Source: Actinomycetota bacterium (lineage in GTDB: Bacteria; Actinomycetota; Thermoleophilia; RBG-16-64-13). Taken from it: a stretch of 10,507 bases of DNA. A model generated the notes under the pieces. The model ran no database searches, had not been told where the DNA came from, and was given only the letters and a program-made list of their open reading frames with translations. The position numbers and the translations under genes were made by a program. Location: positions 1 through 10,507 of the forward strand of contig PMIZ01000519.1 in assembly GCA_003157225.1 (NCBI GenBank). Direction: 5' to 3'. This document shows positions 5,989-10,507 of the stretch, one piece after another (the stretch's first letter is position 1; the number at the start of each line of letters is the position of its first letter).

Positions 5989-7245
5989 CTAGTACCTGCC
6001 GTATTCCTTTGTGAACTCGATCATTGCCTTCAAGTTCTCGGGCTTCACCTCGTCCGTGGAACTCCTCGGGCTCAGGATGAACCCGCCATCTTTGCCCACC
6101 ACATCGATGAGTTTCTTGCAGTAGTCCTTCACCTCTTGCATAGTCCCCATCTGCAGAAGCGTGACCGGCACGTTGCCTTTCAGACAGAGATGTCCGCCAA
6201 GGATCTCCTTCGCCCTGAAGATATCCGTCCTGTCCAGATGTACCAGGATCGAGCCCCTGGGAAACTCGAGTAGATACTCGAGCCGCGAGTCGAAGTTGCC
6301 CTCGAAGAAGATACATGGGGTCGCTCCGCGCTCGATGAGGGACATCATCATCTTGTAGAACGTCGGCCAGTAGAAGGTCTCGAACTGCTTCGTCGACATG
6401 AAGTTGTCGGAGCCCCTCGTGTTGGTCACGAACATCCGGATCTGCCCATTCTCGTTTGGCGGCGGAAGCGGCTTCTCCAGTGACTTCTCGAGGATGAGAT
6501 CGCACGCCTCGAGGAGTTTGTCGGGCTGGCGATACATGTCCAGCATGGTGCCCTTCATCCCCCGCAAGCTGTGGGAGACAACGTCGAAGGGCGGCATCAT
6601 GTCCCCTTGGTGCAACTGAGGAATCCCGTACTCCTCCATGAGTCGCTCGAATTCCGCCACCCGGTCCATGGAATTCCTGATCTCCCAGCCGGCTTTCTGC
6701 AGTCTCTTGAAGGCAGCCTCGACCTCTGGGTCGGTGACGAACATCGCCAGATTCTCGGCAGCCCAGGGCTCAAGCCATGCGATCTGGACCAACTCCGGAA
6801 GCATGGATAGGACCTCCAAACCCCCATAAACCCGCGGTAGGTGACGCCTCATCAGATAGTCGGCGGTGTTGTGCAAGAACTGGTCGTATTCGTCATCCTT
6901 CAGGCCTTCGATCTCGACGGACTGCGTTCCGCTGCTGGGATCCACACCGTGCCCCGGCCACCTTAGGATGTTGGGATCGAGATACTCCATCGCCCTGCCC
7001 GAGGCAAAGGGCTGCACGAACGACACGTCCGGCCGGAACTCGTCCAGGGTCTTTCGGTACGCCGCCAACCAAGCGTCGCTGTCGTAGTAGGCTGCGGAAC
7101 ACGGTATCCCAGCGTATTTGGCAACGAAGAAGCCCAACTCGCAGCCCACAGGGACACGATCTGGCATCTCGAGGCTGATTGCGGCCGTTACCCTGTGCTC
7201 CCGTTCAGAGCGCAGTTCCTCCGCAGTCTTGCCGCCTTCAAGCAC
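5989..7245 (-). CDS. UroD-family methyltransferase, divergent active site
   Basis: A 418-residue protein of the uroporphyrinogen decarboxylase/MtaA superfamily, the TIM-barrel group that includes corrinoid-dependent methyltransferases. The C-terminal third is diagnostic: LVHLDRTDIFRAKEIL, GHLCLKGNVPVTLLQMGT, EVKDYCKKLID and GGFILSP, closely matching the paralogue at 8565-9704. Where MtaA-type enzymes carry the zinc ligands H-x-C this protein has F-x-E (about residues 313-315), and the distal Cys is replaced by Ser in SPRSS. Acidic and His residues (E315, H336) remain as possible ligands, so it is not a canonical MtaA. In context it is a substrate-demethylating or corrinoid-methylating subunit; true UroD activity in heme synthesis is unlikely. 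The GTG at 7245 has AAGGAG 9 bases upstream and overlaps the SnoaL-like gene by 8 bases. The longer open frame to 7350 lies wholly inside that gene and is rejected. Confidence 0.88.
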   Translation of the reverse strand: MLEGGKTAEELRSEREHRVTAAISLEMPDRVPVGCELGFFVAKYAGIPCSAAYYDSDAWLAAYRKTLDEFRPDVSFVQPFASGRAMEYLDPNILRWPGHGVDPSSGTQSVEIEGLKDDEYDQFLHNTADYLMRRHLPRVYGGLEVLSMLPELVQIAWLEPWAAENLAMFVTDPEVEAAFKRLQKAGWEIRNSMDRVAEFERLMEEYGIPQLHQGDMMPPFDVVSHSLRGMKGTMLDMYRQPDKLLEACDLILEKSLEKPLPPPNENGQIRMFVTNTRGSDNFMSTKQFETFYWPTFYKMMMSLIERGATPCIFFEGNFDSRLEYLLEFPRGSILVHLDRTDIFRAKEILGGHLCLKGNVPVTLLQMGTMQEVKDYCKKLIDVVGKDGGFILSPRSSTDEVKPENLKAMIEFTKEYGRY

Positions 7246-7699
7246 TTCGACCCTCTCCTTTGCGCAGTGCTTCTTTCGGGTCGAGGTAGCGGTGATGGAA
7301 GATGCGGATACGCTTGAATTTCCCGTCTTCATCCAGATCGTACAGCACACACTGGTTCATGATGATGACGTCGCCCTCCTTCCATTGCGATCCTGGGGCG
7401 TCCGCCGGAGGAGTTCGAAAGACATGGAACTCGGTCACCAGTTCAACGCAGAACTGGTCGCCTCTAGAAAGGAATGCGCCCACGTTCAGGACTTCACGTA
7501 TGTTGGCGGCAATGGCCTCGTAGTTGGCTATGAACTCCTTCGGCCCGTGGAGCGTGTTGCCTGTCAGCCCGGGTATCTGCGGGCCCATGAAGTTGTCGGG
7601 ATACTCCAGCGTTACATCTGGGCGGAAGTAGCTGGTGACCTTGTCAAACCTGTGATTGTTGAAGTGGTCGCAGTACTCCAGGAATTGCTTGCGGTTCAT
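7238..7699 (-). CDS. SnoaL/NTF2-like protein (153 residues)
   Basis: A second small NTF2-like protein, not obviously similar to the one at 4647-5153. Residues 1-33 (FLEYCDHFNNHRFDKVTSYFRPDVTLEYP) show the typical helix followed by a 'decay' strand of SnoaL-like proteins. Later strands carry QFCVELVTEFHVF and FKRIRIFHHRYLDP. The family includes polyketide cyclases and isomerases, and many members have no known reaction. The ATG at 7699 has GAGGAGGT 8 bases upstream, the strongest site in this operon, suggesting high expression. It lies 44 bases after the folate methyltransferase gene and overlaps the following UroD-type gene by 8 bases, so it is probably co-produced with it. Confidence 0.82.
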   Translation of the reverse strand: MNRKQFLEYCDHFNNHRFDKVTSYFRPDVTLEYPDNFMGPQIPGLTGNTLHGPKEFIANYEAIAANIREVLNVGAFLSRGDQFCVELVTEFHVFRTPPADAPGSQWKEGDVIIMNQCVLYDLDEDGKFKRIRIFHHRYLDPKEALRKGEGRSA

Positions 7700-7743
7700 G
7701 GCGAATTACCTCCTCTACTTCTGCTTGGATGGCTCGCGGTGTG

Positions 7744-8550
7744 TCAACCCACGATGTGTCCGGCTTTGAACGCCTTCGTGTAGCGCCGGCAGAAACGGTC
7801 CCGTCCGAGTATGACCTCTGTCGCCAGCAGTTCGCTCATCACTCCCGGGTCCAAGGGATCCATGATCGCCAGATCCAGGCCCGCCGCCATGGCCTGGCTG
7901 AGGAATACGCGATTCAGCACTTTGCGGCCAGGAAGGCCAAACGACACGTTGCCGAGACCAATCCCGAACCGTACCTGGGGGAATTCTCGCCGGAACGCTC
8001 TCATGGTCTCAAAGGCGACCAGCGCTCCGTCTTGACGGGTGGACACAGCAATGGCGAGAGGATCGACATACAACTGTTCATCACTCACCCCTGCAGCCCG
8101 GGTTTGTTCGACCAGGCGCCGCCCGACCCGCAGACGGCCCTCCACGTCGGAGGGGATCCCAGAATCGTCCAGAAGCAAGGCAATGGTCCCCCAGGCTCTG
8201 CCGGCGAGTAGGGAGAGAATCCCTTCCAGCCTCGATCTCTCCCCGCTCACGGAGTTGACAAGAGGCGGCCGAGCGGCCCGTTCCAGTCCTGCTGCAATGG
8301 CTTTGGGATTGGCGCTGTCCAGACAGAGGGGCAGGTCTGTCACCTCTTGGACGGTCTCCACGAGCCACGCGAGATCATCGGGCTCGTTTGCAGGAGCCGT
8401 GCCGGCGTTCAGATCCAGAAAGTCGGCCCCCGCTCCGGCCTGACGCAGCGCCATGTCCTGAACATAGCCCCGGTCGCGGTTTGCGATCGCCGCGGCTGCA
8501 TCCCTAAGCGTTCCGTTGAGCTTCTCCGCGACGACCAAGAACGCGCACAT
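7744..8550 (-). CDS. Methyltetrahydrofolate:corrinoid methyltransferase (AcsE/MtgA-like)
   Basis: A 268-residue pterin-binding TIM barrel of the dihydropteroate synthase superfamily, methyltransferase branch. It should move a methyl group between the corrinoid protein and tetrahydrofolate (methyltransferase II). Motifs in order are EKLNGT, FLDLNAG, LCLDSANP, NSVSGE, VDPLAIAVSTRQDG and GLGNVSFGLPGRKVLN. D78, N99, D163 and N201 line up, from memory, with the folate-binding D75, N96, D160 and N199 of Moorella MeTr. The SFGLP/R signature separates this branch from FolP. The length is normal for the family. The ATG at 8550 is preferred; an in-frame GTG at 8556 gives two more residues. It follows the UroD-type gene after 14 bases. 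The direction in vivo is probably demethylation towards folate, which is inferred. Confidence 0.93.
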   Translation of the reverse strand: MCAFLVVAEKLNGTLRDAAAAIANRDRGYVQDMALRQAGAGADFLDLNAGTAPANEPDDLAWLVETVQEVTDLPLCLDSANPKAIAAGLERAARPPLVNSVSGERSRLEGILSLLAGRAWGTIALLLDDSGIPSDVEGRLRVGRRLVEQTRAAGVSDEQLYVDPLAIAVSTRQDGALVAFETMRAFRREFPQVRFGIGLGNVSFGLPGRKVLNRVFLSQAMAAGLDLAIMDPLDPGVMSELLATEVILGRDRFCRRYTKAFKAGHIVG

Positions 8551-8564
8551 CTTCACTCACTCAT

Positions 8565-9704
8565 TCACGAATGGGGACAGTAGGCCTTGCCCGTCTCGAT
8601 CATGGCTCGGAAGTTCTCCGGCTTCGTATCGGTCGGGGCGGCACAGCCTGAACTCAGGATGAAACCGCCACCCTTGCCTACGATGTCGATGAGCTTCCGG
8701 CAATAGTCGGTGACCTCCCGGGCCGACCCAAGCGAGAGCATGGCTGCAGGCACGTCCCCCATGATGCACATGTGGCCCTCGAGGATCTCCTTGGCCTTGA
8801 AGATGTCGCTGAGCCCGTCGAGCTCGAGAACCAACTTCCCGGCCGGAAGCTCCAGAAAGTACTCGAAATACCGCGTCCAGTCACCGTCGAAATGCAGGTT
8901 GATGAGTATTCCCTCGTCGGCGATCCGCTCCACCCCCGCCTTGAAGTAGGGCCAGAAGAACCTCTCGAAGTTCTTCGGTGAAAGATACGTGGGAACGCCT
9001 GAGGCGAGGCATATGGTGATGGGCTCGCCGCCTGTGCTCTCTCTCAAGGCCTTGAAGTTCGCGATGCCTTGGGGCAACTGCTCGGTCACAATGGCCTCGA
9101 TCGCCGCGACGACGGCGTCCGGACGACGGTAGATGTCGGTTATCAGGCCTTTGATCGAACGCGTAAGCGAGATATCGTCCAGACCGAAGCCGGCACCCCC
9201 GCCGGTATAGACAGAGACCCCTCTATCCCGCCAGTAGCAGATGCTCTTCTGGTCCGCAGCCTCGATCTCGCCCAGACGAGCAGCGAGCTGCTCCGGCGGC
9301 ACCAGGTAGCCCAGGCTTGGGTAGACCTTGACGAGGTATGCGTTCCACCCATGATCCTGGATGAAGTCGTAGTCCTCGACCTGCATGACGACCCGCTCGT
9401 CCGCCTGCCACAGCTCATTCTCGCCCAGTTCACGTCCGGGAAGCTTGCCCGCCGCCCCGAACATCGCAAAGCCGAGGTCGTTTATCGGGACGGCAGGCGC
9501 GCTCATCGCGTCCCAGCCGCCATACTCGTCGAAGTTACGCGCGACCACGTCTCGGGCGATGTCGAAGTCCCGCACCACATCCGCCATCGTGAACGCCGAA
9601 TGGCGCGCAGCGAAGTTCTCGGCGAGGGGCACGATCGGCACCCGGTCGACGGGCTGAAGCGCTATCGCCGCTTCGATTCGCTCGCGACCCGTCATCTCAG
9701 CCAT
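8565..9704 (-). CDS. UroD-family corrinoid methyltransferase
   Basis: A 379-residue UroD/MtaA-superfamily protein and paralogue of the one at 5989-7245. The C-terminal barrel shows LHFDGDW (about 270-276), SDIFKAKEIL, GHMCIMGDVPAAML, EVTDYCRKLID and GGFILSSGC. At the MtaA zinc site it has H271-x-D273 instead of H-x-C but keeps the distal Cys (C354), so a zinc or methyl-acceptor function is plausible. This type of UroD protein next to a corrinoid protein and an AcsE-like enzyme is typical of methyltransferase I in anaerobic O- or N-demethylation. Specificity cannot be read from sequence. The ATG at 9704 has GAGGA 8 bases upstream and overlaps the corrinoid gene by 8 bases; the in-frame GTG at 9710 sits too close to that site. 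Confidence 0.9.
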   Translation of the reverse strand: MAEMTGRERIEAAIALQPVDRVPIVPLAENFAARHSAFTMADVVRDFDIARDVVARNFDEYGGWDAMSAPAVPINDLGFAMFGAAGKLPGRELGENELWQADERVVMQVEDYDFIQDHGWNAYLVKVYPSLGYLVPPEQLAARLGEIEAADQKSICYWRDRGVSVYTGGGAGFGLDDISLTRSIKGLITDIYRRPDAVVAAIEAIVTEQLPQGIANFKALRESTGGEPITICLASGVPTYLSPKNFERFFWPYFKAGVERIADEGILINLHFDGDWTRYFEYFLELPAGKLVLELDGLSDIFKAKEILEGHMCIMGDVPAAMLSLGSAREVTDYCRKLIDIVGKGGGFILSSGCAAPTDTKPENFRAMIETGKAYCPHS

Positions 9705-10335
9705 CTTCACGTTCCTCAGCTACCCAGCGGTCGGCGATGGCCACAGCCGACTGCGCGTCCTTCCCCAAGGCATCCGCCCCGACGTACACACGCACGCTCT
9801 CGGTGACGGGAGCTCCGCCGATCATGATCTTCACCGAGGGACACTGCTGCCGCAGGGCCTCGATGGTCTCCTTCATGGGATCGAAGGCGATGGTTAGCAA
9901 TCCGGAAAGACCAACGATCGAGGCTCCCGAGGTGCGAGCGCCTTCAACTATCCATTCCGCGGGCACATCCACACCCAAGTCGAGCACCTCGTAGCTGGCC
10001 CCTTGCAGCAGGCTGACCACGATGTCCTTGCCGATATCGTGGATGTCGCCCTTGACGGTAGCCATCACGATCTTGCCTTTGGGTTCGACTCTCTGGCGGG
10101 CCCCAAGTCGAGACGAAATCATGCCGGCGATCTGCTTGAACAGCTCCCCCGACATCACCAGGTCGGACAGAAAGTAGTCACCGCTCTCGAATTGCTGTCC
10201 CACGAAGGACATGCCCTCTCGCGCATCGGCCAGGAGCTCCAAAGGATCGGCGCCCAAGTCGAGCTCAGCCTCGACTATCTCAAGAGCCCGCTCCTCCTCA
10301 AGGTCACCAACGGCCTTGATCAGTTCTTCCCTCAT
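9697..10335 (-). CDS. Corrinoid (B12-binding) methyl-carrier protein
   Basis: A 212-residue corrinoid protein of the MtaC/MtbC/MttC type. Residues about 1-80 form the four-helix cap (EREGMSFVGQQFESGDYFLSDL pattern). The Rossmann-like cobalamin domain follows with D97-x-H99-x-x-G102 (KGDIHDIGKD), where the His is the lower cobalt ligand, then LSGLLT and IMIGGAP. It carries the methyl group between the UroD-type enzyme and the folate methyltransferase. It is the first gene of its operon, 3' of a good promoter and a palindromic site. The ATG at 10335 is preferred; an in-frame GTG at 10341 would add two residues. The leader from the predicted start is about 100 bases; I see no cobalamin riboswitch in it. 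Confidence 0.95.
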   Translation of the reverse strand: MREELIKAVGDLEEERALEIVEAELDLGADPLELLADAREGMSFVGQQFESGDYFLSDLVMSGELFKQIAGMISSRLGARQRVEPKGKIVMATVKGDIHDIGKDIVVSLLQGASYEVLDLGVDVPAEWIVEGARTSGASIVGLSGLLTIAFDPMKETIEALRQQCPSVKIMIGGAPVTESVRVYVGADALGKDAQSAVAIADRWVAEEREDG

Positions 10336-10421
10336 CTTCACCTGCCCCCGATTCCCGTGATCGAGCGGAATGTTGCCCCCAGCGCCGACGGCCGTGACGC
10401 CTCGAGGAACCCCTCCCGTCC

Positions 10422-10440
10422 TTGTAGTTGCGCTACTATC
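10422..10440. promoter_or_regulatory. Candidate TetR operator, corrinoid operon copy
   Basis: The + strand reads TTGTAGTTGCGCTACTATC, a GTAG-N5-CTAC palindrome matching 5923-5941 in 14 of 19 positions. It begins 2 bases downstream of the predicted -10 hexamer and covers the expected transcription start, so bound repressor would block RNA polymerase. Confidence 0.62.
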
Positions 10441-10442
10441 CC

Positions 10443-10471
10443 ACTATTGCGAGTCTGTGGATGATTGTCAA
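10443..10471 (-). promoter_or_regulatory. Sigma-70-like promoter of the corrinoid methyltransferase operon
   Basis: On the minus strand a perfect -35 TTGACA (10471-10466) is separated by exactly 17 bases from AATAGT (10448-10443), 4 of 6 matches to the -10. Transcription would start near 10436. It is the only convincing promoter upstream of the five-gene operon, whose internal gaps are at most 44 bases. Confidence 0.65.
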
Positions 10472-10507
10472 GCTCACCCTGTTCGACGCCGAGAGACCTC
10501 TCTGGTC

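Noticed and set aside
7246..7350. N-terminal extension of the second UroD-type protein to 7350
   Set aside because: It lies wholly within the SnoaL-like gene, is low-complexity, and the GTG at 7245 has a good ribosome binding site.
10342..10436. Cobalamin riboswitch in the leader of the corrinoid gene
   Set aside because: The leader is only about 100 bases and I find no B12-box-like core; the palindromic operator explains regulation more simply.
1..10507. tRNA, rRNA, CRISPR array or insertion sequence
   Set aside because: No cloverleaf, rRNA segment, regularly spaced repeats, transposase or terminal inverted repeats were seen on either strand.

Overview
The window reads as a fragment of a GC-rich genome from an uncultivated, probably anaerobic bacterium. 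The evidence is a corrinoid methyl-transfer gene set, a folate-linked methyltransferase, a radical SAM protein and a gene that is only intact if an in-frame UGA is read as selenocysteine. Chloroflexota or a deltaproteobacterial-type lineage would fit, but nothing in the window fixes the phylum. Nearly all genes lie on the minus strand, so transcription runs from high to low coordinates.

Layout in transcription order. (1) 10507-10342: promoter (TTGACA, 17 bp, AATAGT) with a palindromic site over the predicted transcription start. (2) 10335-5989: a tightly packed operon encoding a corrinoid protein, a UroD-type methyltransferase, a methyl-tetrahydrofolate:corrinoid methyltransferase, an NTF2/SnoaL-like protein and a second, divergent UroD-type methyltransferase. 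(3) 5988-5899: a second promoter region carrying a near copy of the palindromic site. (4) 5898-2874: a TetR-family regulator, a possible 17-residue leader ORF, a second SnoaL-like protein, and a 588-residue selenoprotein of the UGSC type fused to a long C-terminal region. (5) 2841-2653 (+): a small hypothetical gene. (6) 2381-885 (-): a B12-binding-domain radical SAM protein. (7) 616-888 (+): a small hypothetical gene whose stop overlaps the radical SAM stop. (8) 293-1 (-): the N-terminal part of an RRM-type, glycine-tailed RNA-binding protein, cut by the window edge.

Working model. The first operon has three of the four parts of an anaerobic demethylation system: methyltransferase I candidates (two UroD proteins), a corrinoid carrier and methyltransferase II that passes the methyl group to tetrahydrofolate. 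The reductive activator is not in the window. The second operon supplies the regulator and a predicted redox selenoprotein with a U-x-x-C site. The same 19-bp site (14 of 19 identical, GTAG-N5-CTAC core) precedes both operons, which suggests the TetR protein controls both. The selenoprotein would then belong to the same pathway as the methyltransferases. The substrate is unknown.

The main result is that what looks like two separate reading frames (4640-4329 and 4202-2874) is one gene. The frames are in register, the stretch between them contains no stop other than one UGA, the UGA sits in a U-D-G-C motif, and a perfect 7-bp hairpin with a GUG loop starts 9 nt after it, as expected for a bacterial SECIS element.
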